Made by a program: the position numbers and the translations under genes
Notes under the pieces: generated by a model
Databases searched by the model: none
Told to the model about the DNA's origin: nothing
Seen by the model: only the letters and a program-made list of their open reading frames with translations
Shown here: positions 7,969 through 16,285 of the stretch, one piece after another
Layout: the number at the start of each line of letters is the position of its first letter
How positions within the stretch are numbered: the first letter of the stretch is position 1
Assembly: GCF_023204875.1 (NCBI RefSeq)
Contig: NZ_CP096247.1
Coordinates: 2,728,001 to 2,792,000 of the forward strand
Length of the DNA: 64,000 nt
Source: Prevotella sp. E15-22
GTDB lineage: Bacteria > Bacteroidota > Bacteroidia > Bacteroidales > Bacteroidaceae
Direction of reading: 5' to 3'

Positions 7969-9059
7969 CCCATCTGGCGCATCCACGACGTGACGCTCTG
8001 GCCGGTACGCTGCTTGAAAGCCAAGCTGAAGGTGCTGTAACTGCGGTAGCCGCAGCGGGCGGCCAGGAACTTGGCAGAGACGGGACGGTGGGCAGCGACG
8101 GCCTCGTGGTAGAGGTGCTCGAAGTGGGCGATGCGCAGCGTGTTGATGTAGGTATTGTAGGTAGTGTTCTTGCGCGAAAAATACTGGCTGAGGTAGAAGC
8201 GGTTGATGCCCAGGACCTGCGCCAGCTGACTCACGGTGAGATCACGTTGCAGGTAGAGCTGCGTGGCCTCGCAGTGGTCGCGCAGCAAGCACTCAATTTT
8301 ATCGACAGTCTCGCTGGCAAGGCCATCACTCCTCTCGCTCACCGAGAGGGACAGGGGAACATCCTGCTCGAGGCTCTGCAGTGTCTCAACACGCCACAAG
8401 AGGTAGGCCACCATCATCAGGGCGCACACCTGGATGACGAGCTCGTAGACCATGCCACCATCGCCGCTGGCATAGATGCCAAACATGAGCACCACCACGG
8501 CCAGCACCACGAAACTCTGCCACACCTCTTTGTGCTCCAGGTCGGCAAAGTTGTCGCGCAGCCAGTGGCCGTACTGACATACGGCGCGCGTCATATAAAC
8601 CGTGAAACAGATGCCCATCAGCAGCAGATAGCCACGCATCCACGGCAACAGCGCATAGCTACGCATGCCCACGCTCACCGCCATCAGTATCACCAGCGGC
8701 GCCACAGCCACCCAAACGGGCCAGAGCGGCCGCCTCCTGTCCTGCAGCATGCACAGCAGCATGATGATGGCCACGGGAAGGGTGAGCAGACAGTCGAGCA
8801 GTCCGCCGATGAGCATCCACAGTGTGGCCGCCTTGTCATCGGCCACCATGTCCGCCGGCAGGTACCAGAAATGGCCCGCCGCCACGATGCCGAAGAACGC
8901 GGCCGTCCAGCGGCGCAGTCGTCTGGGCGATTTTACCTTCGGTGCGAACGCATTGCCCCGTCTGAATAGCAGGTAAACGCAAGCCCCTGCCGACGCCGTC
9001 GCCCCTACGGAGTACAGCATCAGTAACAGGATGATATCTATCGTTAGCTGTTCGAACAT
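7956..9059 (-). CDS. Membrane-anchored AraC family regulator
   Basis: A 367-residue protein. Residues about 5-230 contain six or seven hydrophobic segments (for example LTIDIILLLMLYSVGATASA and VWVAVAPLVILMAVSVGM). Residues about 260-365 are an AraC/XylS double helix-turn-helix with the signatures LTVSQLAQVLGINRFYLSQ and FLAARCGYRSYSTFSLAFKQ. It is therefore a membrane-embedded transcription factor that probably senses a signal at the envelope, a layout found in Bacteroidetes. It has its own promoter at 9134-9163, and its leader holds a small hairpin at 9096-9115. Its 3' end abuts the repeat array. Targets are unknown; the neighbouring surface protein and two-component genes are candidates. 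Confidence 0.85.
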   Translation of the reverse strand: MFEQLTIDIILLLMLYSVGATASAGACVYLLFRRGNAFAPKVKSPRRLRRWTAAFFGIVAAGHFWYLPADMVADDKAATLWMLIGGLLDCLLTLPVAIIMLLCMLQDRRRPLWPVWVAVAPLVILMAVSVGMRSYALLPWMRGYLLLMGICFTVYMTRAVCQYGHWLRDNFADLEHKEVWQSFVVLAVVVLMFGIYASGDGGMVYELVIQVCALMMVAYLLWRVETLQSLEQDVPLSLSVSERSDGLASETVDKIECLLRDHCEATQLYLQRDLTVSQLAQVLGINRFYLSQYFSRKNTTYNTYINTLRIAHFEHLYHEAVAAHRPVSAKFLAARCGYRSYSTFSLAFKQRTGQSVTSWMRQMGRTE

Positions 9060-9095
9060 TATTGTTTTTAGGGTAGTATATAAATATATGTATCG

Positions 9096-9115
9096 ATGTT
9101 CATTTCATCGAACAT
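9096..9115 (-). promoter_or_regulatory. Leader hairpin before the AraC-type gene
   Basis: ATGTTC and GAACAT form a 6-bp inverted repeat with an 8-base loop, between the predicted transcription start (about 9127) and the start codon at 9059. An overlapping CGATG/CATCG pair offers an alternative fold. It could be an operator or an RNA element. Confidence 0.4.
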
Positions 9116-9133
9116 TTATAAAGGTATCTGCTG

Positions 9134-9163
9134 CAAAGATACAAACTTTCCGTGAATTTGCAA
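9134..9163 (-). promoter_or_regulatory. Promoter of the AraC-type gene
   Basis: TATCTTTG at 9141-9134 is preceded by TTG at 9163-9161 with 19 bp between them, a good match to the Bacteroidota consensus. Confidence 0.65.
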
Positions 9164-9210
9164 GAGAAATGCCTAAAAATATCCGTTTAAGGGGATATGA
9201 CCTAAAGGTC

Positions 9211-9915
9211 TTATCGGATGAAGCGACTCTGGAGATAAGACTGGAAGGCTTCTTTATAAAGGTCGCCAACAGGAAGATAGGTGTTGGCATCGAGGATGAC
9301 ACGGTTCTTGTTGACCTCCTGGATCTTAGTGAGGTTAACAATATAAGAGCGATGGATGCGCATGAACGACGACGGCAGGCGCTCCTCCATCTTCTTCATA
9401 GAAAGCAGGGTGATGATGGGCTTGGGCTCGCCCTCGACCCACACCTTAAGATACTCGCTCATGCCCTCGATATAGCGTATATCAGCAATATGGACAGTGA
9501 CCACGCGATAGTCGGTCTTGAGATAGATGACATCCGCTTGTTCATTCACCATGGAGGCACCCTCGATGCGCTCCTTCAGTCGGCTGGCCGAACGCTGGAA
9601 GTCCTGCAGTCCGAAAGGCTTGAGCAGATAGTCGACGGCATTGACCTTGAACCCCTCGACAGCATATTCGGAATAGGCCGTGGTGAAGACGATGAGCGGC
9701 GGACACGTGAGCGACTTCACAAAGTCCATACCGTTGAGGTCGGGCATGTTGATGTCGCAGAAGATGGCATCCACCGTGTCGTGCTCGAGGAAGGCGCGCG
9801 CCTCCAGGGCACTCTGGCATTGGGCAGCCAACTCAAGGAAAGGCACCTTACTGATATAGGTGACCAACTGGCCAAGAGCCAGGGGCTCGTCGTCGATGGC
9901 AAGACAGCGTATCAT
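9211..9915 (-). CDS. LytTR family response regulator
   Basis: A 234-residue two-domain regulator. Residues 1-115 are a receiver domain with the acidic pair IDDE at 7-10, the phosphoacceptor Asp54 in FCDINMPDLNG, and the conserved Lys in YLLKPFG. Residues about 135-234 are a LytTR DNA-binding domain with FMRIHRSYIVNLTKI. The start codon overlaps the stop of the histidine kinase gene by 4 bp (9912-9915), so the pair is translationally coupled. It is the last gene of a four-gene operon with two secreted proteins, which suggests that the system controls surface or envelope genes; its targets are not visible here. Confidence 0.92.
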   Translation of the reverse strand: MIRCLAIDDEPLALGQLVTYISKVPFLELAAQCQSALEARAFLEHDTVDAIFCDINMPDLNGMDFVKSLTCPPLIVFTTAYSEYAVEGFKVNAVDYLLKPFGLQDFQRSASRLKERIEGASMVNEQADVIYLKTDYRVVTVHIADIRYIEGMSEYLKVWVEGEPKPIITLLSMKKMEERLPSSFMRIHRSYIVNLTKIQEVNKNRVILDANTYLPVGDLYKEAFQSYLQSRFIR

Positions 9916-11078
9916 GACAGGGGGATATTAAGTTCAACGGTATAGACATCGGCATCGTCGCGGATGCTCAGCGAATAGTCGTGGTCATAAAGCAGGTTGA
10001 GGCGCTTGCGCACATTGGTCAGGCCCACCCCACCCTTTTCGTCGTTGGGCACGTCGGCCTTCGAGTTGCGACAAGAGAACATGAGCACATCGTTCACGAT
10101 GGCGACCTTGACCTCGATGAACGACTCGCGCTGATAGCTGACGCCATGCTTAAACGCATTCTCGACAAACGAGATGAGCAGCAGGGGCGGCAACGAGCGG
10201 TCGGGCACCTGGGAAGGCAGGTCGAGCGAGATGCTCACCTTGTTGGTATAGCGCAACTGCATCAGGGTGATATAGGTGCGAAGGAAGGCCATCTCCTTGG
10301 TCAGGGGCACGTTCGTCTTCTCGCCCTCGTAGAGCACATAGCGCATCATCTTTGACAGTTCGACGATGGTTTCCTGCGCCTTAGCTGGGTCGATATCCAC
10401 CAGGGCGTGGATATTGTTGAGCGTGTTCATAAAGAAGTGGGGACTGACTTGATAGCGCAGATAGGCCAGCTGCTGTTCCAGGTTCTGGTGTTCGAGCTCA
10501 ACCAGTCGTTTACGGTCGTCGCGACTGCGGAAATAGCCCTTGATGCCCAGGTTGGCACCAAACATCAGCACCAGCACCACCACACTCAGGATGTCGCGCT
10601 CGTTCACAAGAGGAGGCGGCAGCTGGCGTCGGAAGCCCTTATGATGGCGTGGATTGAGCGGCGGACGAGGCTTGCCAGCCATCTCCATGCGAGGCGGTGG
10701 GCGATGCCCCAGAGGCATGCGTCTGTCGGGCTTCGTGCTGCACTGATAAACGATGAACGCTGCCAACACCATTGTTACAATGGAGAAGTAGGTCACGCGT
10801 CGATGGCCGTGAATCAACAAAGGGGCCAACAAAAAATTATGTAATAGGAAGAGCAGCAGAAAGATGGCCAGCATACGCCACACCAAGAACACCTCCGCCC
10901 AGTTGAACACCACATTGGCATCACTGACCGTCCGCACATAGAGACTGAGGAGTGGAGCAGCAAAGAGCAGGCCCCACACCGCGAGATAAATCAGATTTTC
11001 CTGTCGCGACTGCTTCATCAAATTCATGCGCTTATTCATCATCAATAACGTGACAGAATCTGTTTTATTATATTTCAT
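9912..11078 (-). CDS. LytS/YehU-type membrane histidine kinase
   Basis: A 388-residue protein from the ATG at 11078; a GTG six bases upstream or an internal Met are alternatives. The N-terminal half has four hydrophobic segments, and a Pro/Arg-rich loop (RRMPLGHRPPPRMEM) follows the third. The His_kinase domain begins near residue 205 with LRYQVSPHFFMNTLNNIHAL, where the His in SPHFFMN is the expected phosphorylation site. The ATP-binding part has LLISFVENAFKHG and GGVGLTNVRKRL. It overlaps the response regulator by 4 bp and starts 11 bp after the secreted protein gene at 11089. It most likely phosphorylates the LytTR regulator encoded downstream. Confidence 0.92.
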   Translation of the reverse strand: MKYNKTDSVTLLMMNKRMNLMKQSRQENLIYLAVWGLLFAAPLLSLYVRTVSDANVVFNWAEVFLVWRMLAIFLLLFLLHNFLLAPLLIHGHRRVTYFSIVTMVLAAFIVYQCSTKPDRRMPLGHRPPPRMEMAGKPRPPLNPRHHKGFRRQLPPPLVNERDILSVVVLVLMFGANLGIKGYFRSRDDRKRLVELEHQNLEQQLAYLRYQVSPHFFMNTLNNIHALVDIDPAKAQETIVELSKMMRYVLYEGEKTNVPLTKEMAFLRTYITLMQLRYTNKVSISLDLPSQVPDRSLPPLLLISFVENAFKHGVSYQRESFIEVKVAIVNDVLMFSCRNSKADVPNDEKGGVGLTNVRKRLNLLYDHDYSLSIRDDADVYTVELNIPLS

Positions 11079-11088
11079 AACCACTCAC

Positions 11089-12585
11089 TTACCACCAAGG
11101 GCCGCCGCCACCGCCAGGACCACCGCCCTGATTGGAATAGGCCGAGAGTGTGACATTAGAACCGCCAGTGACAGTGGCATCGACATAGCCATTGCTACCA
11201 AAAATCTGGGTACCATCGCTCACCGTGATGCCCTGCTTCAGCGTGGGCTGCGAGGCGCCGCTCACCACCAGACCGCTGCCACCACTCGAGGGTGTCTTGA
11301 AGGCAATGGTCTGAGAGCCGACTGTCAGCGCATACCAACGGTTGCTGCTCCACGACGAGGCCTGATAGCACGACTGCGTGAGACTGCTGCCACGCTCGAG
11401 TCCGCCAATGGCAATGATGGTGCCGCCACTGACATAGAGTTTGAAGTTGCGCTCAGTATTAGCATCAATGGCCACCTCGGGCTGACGGGCACCAATGGCA
11501 AAGATGGTACCACCTTTTATATAACAGTTGCCGTTGGCATCAATACCATCGTTGCCTGTAGAACAGGCATAGACAATGCCGTCCGTGATGGTGAGGTGAC
11601 TGGCAGCATTGATGGCATCGTCCTTGGCATTGACGCAGACATTGCCGCCACTGATGGTCAACTCGCCCTTACTCTCGATGCCCTCACCTTTGGTGCTGGT
11701 CACCTGGAGGGTGCCGCCCTCGATATAGATATTACCACTGTCCTCATCTTCGTGGTCGGTGGTCTGACCTGTCGAGGTGGTGCCGTCGAGCTCGCACTGG
11801 ACACCCTCGTCGCCCACACCGCTGATGGTCACCATGCCACTCTCCATGAGGAAGTACTCGTTGCACGAGATGCCGTCTTTCACTGCCTTGGTGATGTTGA
11901 GCGTGAGGTTTTTTACACGCACATAATCGCCACTCTTGATGGCATGCTTGGTGTTACCTGTCACGTTCAGCGTGCCATTGCCCTGCAACTGGATCTGTCC
12001 TTTGCTATAGATACAGCCGGTTTGCGTGCCGTTAGAGCCATCGGTCAGGGTGTTGACCGTGTTCTTCTTGGCACTGATCTGGATGCGCTTGCCGTTGGTA
12101 ATGCTGATGGCCGCCCCACTGGAGTTGGTCAGCGTGAGGCCATCGAGCGCGATACTACATTTATAGGAACCTGCGAGTGAGAACGAGCCGTTGGCGGTCT
12201 CGCCACTCAGGGTATAGGTAATCTCGTCGCCATCAACGGCGTCGGTGTTGGTTTGCTCGATACTGACATGGGCGCCATTAACAGTGGCTGTGACATAAGG
12301 CGCAATATTACCGCTAATAACGACAGTGGCCGTAGTACCACTAAAGGTGATACTAACGGCATTGTCTTTCACTGTCGCATCGTCAACCGTCATAGTACTT
12401 ATGGTGCTGAGGTCGAAGGTCTTGCCCATTACACTCAGCGTCCGGCCGTCGGCATAGGACATCTCGCCCGTCTTGTCGGCTGGAAACAGATAAGTGACGC
12501 TGCCCATACGTACATGGAGCGTCTGACCCATAGCGATGCTCACCAGCATCAGGGTTGCGATAACTAAATATAACCTTTTCTTCAT
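11089..12585 (-). CDS. Secreted Cthe_2159-like carbohydrate-binding domain protein
   Basis: A 498-residue protein with a signal peptide (MKKRLYLVIATLMLVSIAMG). Residues about 135-430 consist of short beta-helix repeats such as HAIKSGDYVRVKNLTLNITK and DAINAASHLTITDGIVYAC, characteristic of the Cthe_2159/DUF4353 carbohydrate-binding family, which binds acidic polysaccharides in the characterised member. The N-terminal part has a repeated beta module (YLFPADKTGEMSY). The C-terminus is a Gly/Pro tail ending GGPGGGGGPWW. Its ATG overlaps the stop of the gene before it by 4 bp, and it is followed by the histidine kinase gene, so the four genes form one operon. Confidence 0.82.
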   Translation of the reverse strand: MKKRLYLVIATLMLVSIAMGQTLHVRMGSVTYLFPADKTGEMSYADGRTLSVMGKTFDLSTISTMTVDDATVKDNAVSITFSGTTATVVISGNIAPYVTATVNGAHVSIEQTNTDAVDGDEITYTLSGETANGSFSLAGSYKCSIALDGLTLTNSSGAAISITNGKRIQISAKKNTVNTLTDGSNGTQTGCIYSKGQIQLQGNGTLNVTGNTKHAIKSGDYVRVKNLTLNITKAVKDGISCNEYFLMESGMVTISGVGDEGVQCELDGTTSTGQTTDHEDEDSGNIYIEGGTLQVTSTKGEGIESKGELTISGGNVCVNAKDDAINAASHLTITDGIVYACSTGNDGIDANGNCYIKGGTIFAIGARQPEVAIDANTERNFKLYVSGGTIIAIGGLERGSSLTQSCYQASSWSSNRWYALTVGSQTIAFKTPSSGGSGLVVSGASQPTLKQGITVSDGTQIFGSNGYVDATVTGGSNVTLSAYSNQGGGPGGGGGPWW

Positions 12586-12956
12586 TTTACAATCATCTTA
12601 AAGCTTTTCTGTTTGGTCTTCACAATATAAACACCCGACTTCATCTGTGCCTTCTCCACCTGATGACCCTGAAGGTCATAAATAGCCACAGCCTCGTCCA
12701 AGGTCTCACGAGTGACCTGCTGGATAGCCGTGGTTTCGTTGGCAGCAGAGAAATACATGGTTTTCAGATTGGTAAGCACAAACGTTTGCGTTCCAGCTGT
12801 CAGGGCGTTGCCACTGATGGTTATCGCAAGCGAAGCAACAGGCACTGAAACCTTGGCACCATCGGTGGTCTGAAAAGTGAGGTAGGTGTAGTTGCCTGCT
12901 TGCACAGACAACCCACCTACCATCGTCAACAATAATAAAAATAACCTCTTCACCAT
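12582..12956 (-). CDS. Small secreted protein with C-terminal sorting-like motif
   Basis: A 124-residue protein from the ATG at 12956, with a signal peptide MVKRLFLLLLTMVGGLSVQA. The middle has a short beta region (YTYLTFQTTDGAKVSVPVAS) with a LKTMYFSAAN motif that often precedes C-terminal sorting-like tails. The last 35 residues read AIYDLQGHQV...SGVYIVKTK, a pattern shared with three other proteins in this window and similar to part of type IX secretion C-terminal domains. It is the first gene of the operon with the Cthe_2159-like protein and the two-component system, and it overlaps the next gene by 4 bp. Its function is unknown. Confidence 0.75.
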   Translation of the reverse strand: MVKRLFLLLLTMVGGLSVQAGNYTYLTFQTTDGAKVSVPVASLAITISGNALTAGTQTFVLTNLKTMYFSAANETTAIQQVTRETLDEAVAIYDLQGHQVEKAQMKSGVYIVKTKQKSFKMIVK

Positions 12957-13004
12957 CAACAATTTTTGTAGTATAATAAGTTATATCGTTTCGTTTGTTT
13001 GGCG

Positions 13005-13012
13005 CAAAGATA
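13005..13012 (-). promoter_or_regulatory. Probable -7 box of the two-component operon
   Basis: TATCTTTG on the minus strand, 49 bp before the ATG at 12956. No convincing TTG is found 19-21 bp upstream, so only the -7 element is supported. Confidence 0.45.
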
Positions 13013-13127
13013 GAAAAAAACGGGGCATTGGCCTAATTTTTTCAACCAACACCCCGATTTATTCAACGAATCGGCATGAGCGACCATATTTTTTATACAC
13101 AGAGGGTCGTTTCTCAACAAAAATATG

Positions 13128-13135
13128 TAACTTTG
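13128..13135 (+). promoter_or_regulatory. Probable -7 box of the M6 protease gene
   Basis: TAACTTTG lies 18-24 bp before the two possible ATG starts. It supports a start near 13153-13159 and rules out the longer upstream frame that begins at 12892. Confidence 0.5.
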
Positions 13136-13158
13136 CCATCGAGAAAACACAGATGATA

Positions 13159-14694
13159 ATGAAACGATGTACAAGAATATGGATGATGTGCCTGCTACTT
13201 ATGGGCATCGCACAACAAGCTATGGCACAGAGAGGATGCCGCCCACAACTGATGAGTAAGGGTGTGCCGGCATATGTGAGCGAGACGCGACGAGCCGCCT
13301 TGGAGGGAAGCGATGATGAACAGACGAAAGACACCACCTATATTGGCAACAGACACCAACTGGTGGTATTGGCTGCCTTCAGCGACACGGTTTTTTCTGC
13401 CAATGAAGCTGAGACCATAGAACACTGGGAAAAGGTGTTGAATGCCGAGGACTTTGAGGAAGAGCCTTTCCAAGGGTCTGTACACGATTACTTCCGCGAC
13501 CAGAGCTACGGGCAGTTGAACCTCAACTTCGACGTGCACTACATCACTGTGGATAAAGCTAGCAAATATCGCAGTACGGCCAGAGACGACGAGAACTCGA
13601 AATACTTGGTACAGGACATCATGGACAGTCTGAAGAAAATGGATATTGACTGGAGTCTGTACGACTGGAACGGAGATGGCTATATGAACCAACTGCTCAT
13701 CATCTATGCCGGCAAAGGCTTGAATGACGGTGGCGGAACGAACTCCATCTGGCCACACCAGTGGTGGATGAGCATGCACGAGAACTGCGGTCCCATCAGT
13801 ATTTCGTATAACGACAAGACCTATCTGGTGGATTCCTACTGTTGCGTTAACGAGCTATCGAACGATGTCAACGGCAGTACCTTCGGCACTATCTGTCATG
13901 AATACAGCCACTGTTTTGGACTGCCCGACTTTTACAATGGCCGTGCGAAATATGTGGGAGAATGGGACCTGATGGACTGTGGCAACTACAATGGCAAAGG
14001 ATTCGTTCCTACAGGCTACTCGGCTTTTGAACGCATGTACATGGGATGGCTGACGCCCGAGGAACTGACTGCCGACACAACTATCACCGACATGCCGGCC
14101 CTCAACGACGAGCCCATGGCCTATATGGTGCGCAACGACGGCCATCAGGATGAGTATTACATTATTGAGAACCGTCAGCAGACAAAATGGGACAGTAAGG
14201 TGCCTGGCAATGGCATCGTCATCTTCCATGTGGACTACAACAAAAGGGTGTTCCTATACGATTGGGTGAACACCACATCGCGCCAGCGCTACACTATCTT
14301 TGCGGCCAACAACAACCCGCAGACATATATATCAACATTCCTGGCGGGATGGCCCTACCCCTCGGCAGCAGGAAACAACGCGCTGACCAACACATCGGCC
14401 CCTGCCGCCAAATTGAACAACATGAACACGGACTCGACATATCTGATGTCGAAGCCCATCACCAACATGGCGGTGGACAACGGACTGGCATCGTTCGACT
14501 TTATGAAAAAAATAGTGCCCGATGATACGACCCAGACGGATACGACATCAACGGACATTATCACTATTCATACGACGGACATAAAACCGATGCCCAATCG
14601 TGACAACACGCGCTATAACCTGAACGGACAGCACGTGGACAGTCATTATAAAGGATTGGTGATTATCAACCGACGCAAACGGCTGATTAAATAA
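13159..14694 (+). CDS. Secreted M6 family metalloprotease
   Basis: A 511-residue protein with signal peptide KRCTRIWMMCLLLMGIAQQA. The ATG at 13153, two codons upstream, is an equally possible start. The zinc-protease motif HEYSHCFGLPD (HExxHxxGxxD) lies near residues 246-256 and matches the immune-inhibitor-A/M6 group. The preceding region has GDGYMNQLLIIYAGKGLN, also typical of M6 enzymes. The C-terminus (RYNLNGQHV...KGLVIINRRK) is a short sorting-like tail shared with other secreted proteins in the window. The enzyme is expected to degrade proteins outside the cell. Its 3' end overlaps the convergent nucleotidyltransferase gene by 8 bp. Confidence 0.88.
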   Translation: MKRCTRIWMMCLLLMGIAQQAMAQRGCRPQLMSKGVPAYVSETRRAALEGSDDEQTKDTTYIGNRHQLVVLAAFSDTVFSANEAETIEHWEKVLNAEDFEEEPFQGSVHDYFRDQSYGQLNLNFDVHYITVDKASKYRSTARDDENSKYLVQDIMDSLKKMDIDWSLYDWNGDGYMNQLLIIYAGKGLNDGGGTNSIWPHQWWMSMHENCGPISISYNDKTYLVDSYCCVNELSNDVNGSTFGTICHEYSHCFGLPDFYNGRAKYVGEWDLMDCGNYNGKGFVPTGYSAFERMYMGWLTPEELTADTTITDMPALNDEPMAYMVRNDGHQDEYYIIENRQQTKWDSKVPGNGIVIFHVDYNKRVFLYDWVNTTSRQRYTIFAANNNPQTYISTFLAGWPYPSAAGNNALTNTSAPAAKLNNMNTDSTYLMSKPITNMAVDNGLASFDFMKKIVPDDTTQTDTTSTDIITIHTTDIKPMPNRDNTRYNLNGQHVDSHYKGLVIINRRKRLIK

Positions 14695-16174
14695 GTCCCA
14701 TCTCACGGGCCTTGGCCATGAGCAATTGCATCAGGGGCTCACGCTCGTTCTCCACCTTATTGTCGAGCACGGCATCCTTCAGACATTGCTTCAGGGTGCC
14801 CACCTCGCGTGAGGGCTTCAGATGGAACAGCTCCATAATCTCGTTACCATCGATTACAGGCTGCAGCAGTCGCTTGTAGTCTTTCTCCTGCAGGTCGGCC
14901 AATTTTTCGCGGACCATGCGGAAATTCTCGAGGAACATCTTTTTGCGTGTCTCGTTCTTCGAGGTGATATCGGCCTCGCAAAGGGTCATCAGGTCGTCGA
15001 TATCATCGCCAGCATCGTTCAGCAGACGGCGCACGGCACTGTCGGTCACCTCGCTGTCGGCAATGACCTGCGGACGCATGTGGAGATCGACCAGTTTCTG
15101 CACGTACTTCATCTCAGGACCCAGAGGCAACTTCAGTCGGCGGAAGATGTCTTGCACCATTCTGGCACCTACATAATTATGATTGTGAAAGGTCCAGCCT
15201 ATGGCAGGGTCCCAGCGCTTGGTTTTGGTCTTACCTACATCGTGGAGCAAAGCCGCCCAACGGAGGTAGAGTTGAGAGTTGAAGGCTGAGGGTGGGAAGT
15301 TGCCTTTCTGCTTCTGACTCTTCACCACATTCTCCAACACCTCCAGCGTATGATAGAAGTTGTTCTTATGGGCACGCCCATTCTTCTGTTCAACAATATC
15401 AAGGGCTGCCAACTCTGGCAGGATGATATTGAGCAGGCCACAGCGCTGAAGGTCGACGAAACCCTTGCTGGGATGGGGAGACATGATAATCTTATTGAGT
15501 TCCACCTCGATACGCTCGCCACTGACAATCTTGATACGCGAGGCCATGCGCTCGAGGGCTTCGAAGGTCTCGTCCTCAATTTGGAAGTTCAACTGGGTGG
15601 CAAAGCGCACACAGCGCATCATGCGCAGGGGGTCGTCGCTGAAGGTGATGCCTGGTTCCAAGGGAGTGGCAATGATGCCATCCTCAAGGTCGGCCAAGCC
15701 ATTAAAGGGATCGACCAGTTCACCAAAGCGTTCCTTGTTCAGACAGATAGCCATGGCATTAATGGTGAAATCGCGACGGTTCTGGTCATCTTCCAACGTA
15801 CCATTCTCGACGATGGGCTTGCGCGAGTCGTGACTATAACTCTCCTTGCGGGCGCCAACGAACTCCACCTCGACTTCTTTCTTGGAACCGTCGGCTGCCC
15901 TACTCACGTATTTCACCTGAGCAGTGCCAAAGTTCTTAAATACAGAGAGGTGGGCCTTGCGCCCCAGCATCTGTTTGAGTTCCTTGGCCACACTGATGCC
16001 GCTACCCACCACCACGACATCGATATCGTTGGATGGGCGCTCCAGAAAAATGTCGCGAACGAAACCGCCCACAACATAGCACTCCAGGCCTAAGCGGTCG
16101 GCAGCCTCGCTAATCTGGTGGAATATATCCTGGTCAAGAATCTCGGCCAGTTCTTCGTCAGAAAATAACTTCAT
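14687..16174 (-). CDS. CCA tRNA nucleotidyltransferase / poly(A) polymerase family, HD domain
   Basis: A 495-residue protein. Residues about 20-160 form the class II nucleotidyltransferase head with VVGGFVRDIFL and the catalytic acidic pair in SNDIDVVVVGSG. RRDFTINAMA and DDPLRMMRCVRFA are the conserved RNA-binding and nucleotide-selection segments. An HD domain follows near residue 310 (LLHDVGKTKTKRW). Such enzymes add or repair the CCA end of tRNAs; the HD domain suggests extra phosphatase or phosphodiesterase activity. A tRNA gene in this window already encodes CCA, so a repair role is plausible. The gene is monocistronic, divergent from the PAP2 gene and convergent with the M6 protease. 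Confidence 0.9.
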   Translation of the reverse strand: MKLFSDEELAEILDQDIFHQISEAADRLGLECYVVGGFVRDIFLERPSNDIDVVVVGSGISVAKELKQMLGRKAHLSVFKNFGTAQVKYVSRAADGSKKEVEVEFVGARKESYSHDSRKPIVENGTLEDDQNRRDFTINAMAICLNKERFGELVDPFNGLADLEDGIIATPLEPGITFSDDPLRMMRCVRFATQLNFQIEDETFEALERMASRIKIVSGERIEVELNKIIMSPHPSKGFVDLQRCGLLNIILPELAALDIVEQKNGRAHKNNFYHTLEVLENVVKSQKQKGNFPPSAFNSQLYLRWAALLHDVGKTKTKRWDPAIGWTFHNHNYVGARMVQDIFRRLKLPLGPEMKYVQKLVDLHMRPQVIADSEVTDSAVRRLLNDAGDDIDDLMTLCEADITSKNETRKKMFLENFRMVREKLADLQEKDYKRLLQPVIDGNEIMELFHLKPSREVGTLKQCLKDAVLDNKVENEREPLMQLLMAKAREMGLI

Positions 16175-16201
16175 TCTTTGTTTTTCTTCTTATTTGGACT
16201 G

Positions 16202-16209
16202 CAAAATTA
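16202..16209 (-). promoter_or_regulatory. Probable -7 box of the nucleotidyltransferase gene
   Basis: TAATTTTG on the minus strand, 28 bp before the ATG at 16174. No matching TTG is seen at the expected distance. Confidence 0.45.
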
Positions 16210-16251
16210 CAAAAAAAACAGCATCTTCGACGTCTATTTAATTTTTTTTAG

Positions 16252-16259
16252 TATCTTTG
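16252..16259 (+). promoter_or_regulatory. Probable -7 box of the PAP2-folE operon
   Basis: TATCTTTG lies 26 bp before the ATG at 16286. Together with 16202-16209 it forms a compact divergent promoter region. Confidence 0.5.
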
Positions 16260-16285
16260 CCACCAAAATATAATAATCTATCGGA

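Noticed and set aside
7872..8969. 365-codon plus-strand frame opposite the AraC gene
   Set aside because: His/Gln-rich translation typical of an antisense shadow; it begins inside the repeat array.
11026..12180. Long plus-strand frame opposite the Cthe_2159-like gene
   Set aside because: It is antisense to a well-supported secreted protein; low-complexity beta repeats keep the opposite frame open. It has no promoter and no recognisable domain.
12892..13158. N-terminal extension of the M6 protease frame
   Set aside because: It crosses the divergent promoter region and lacks a signal-peptide start; the Met residues at 13153 and 13159 follow a -7 box and begin a good signal peptide.
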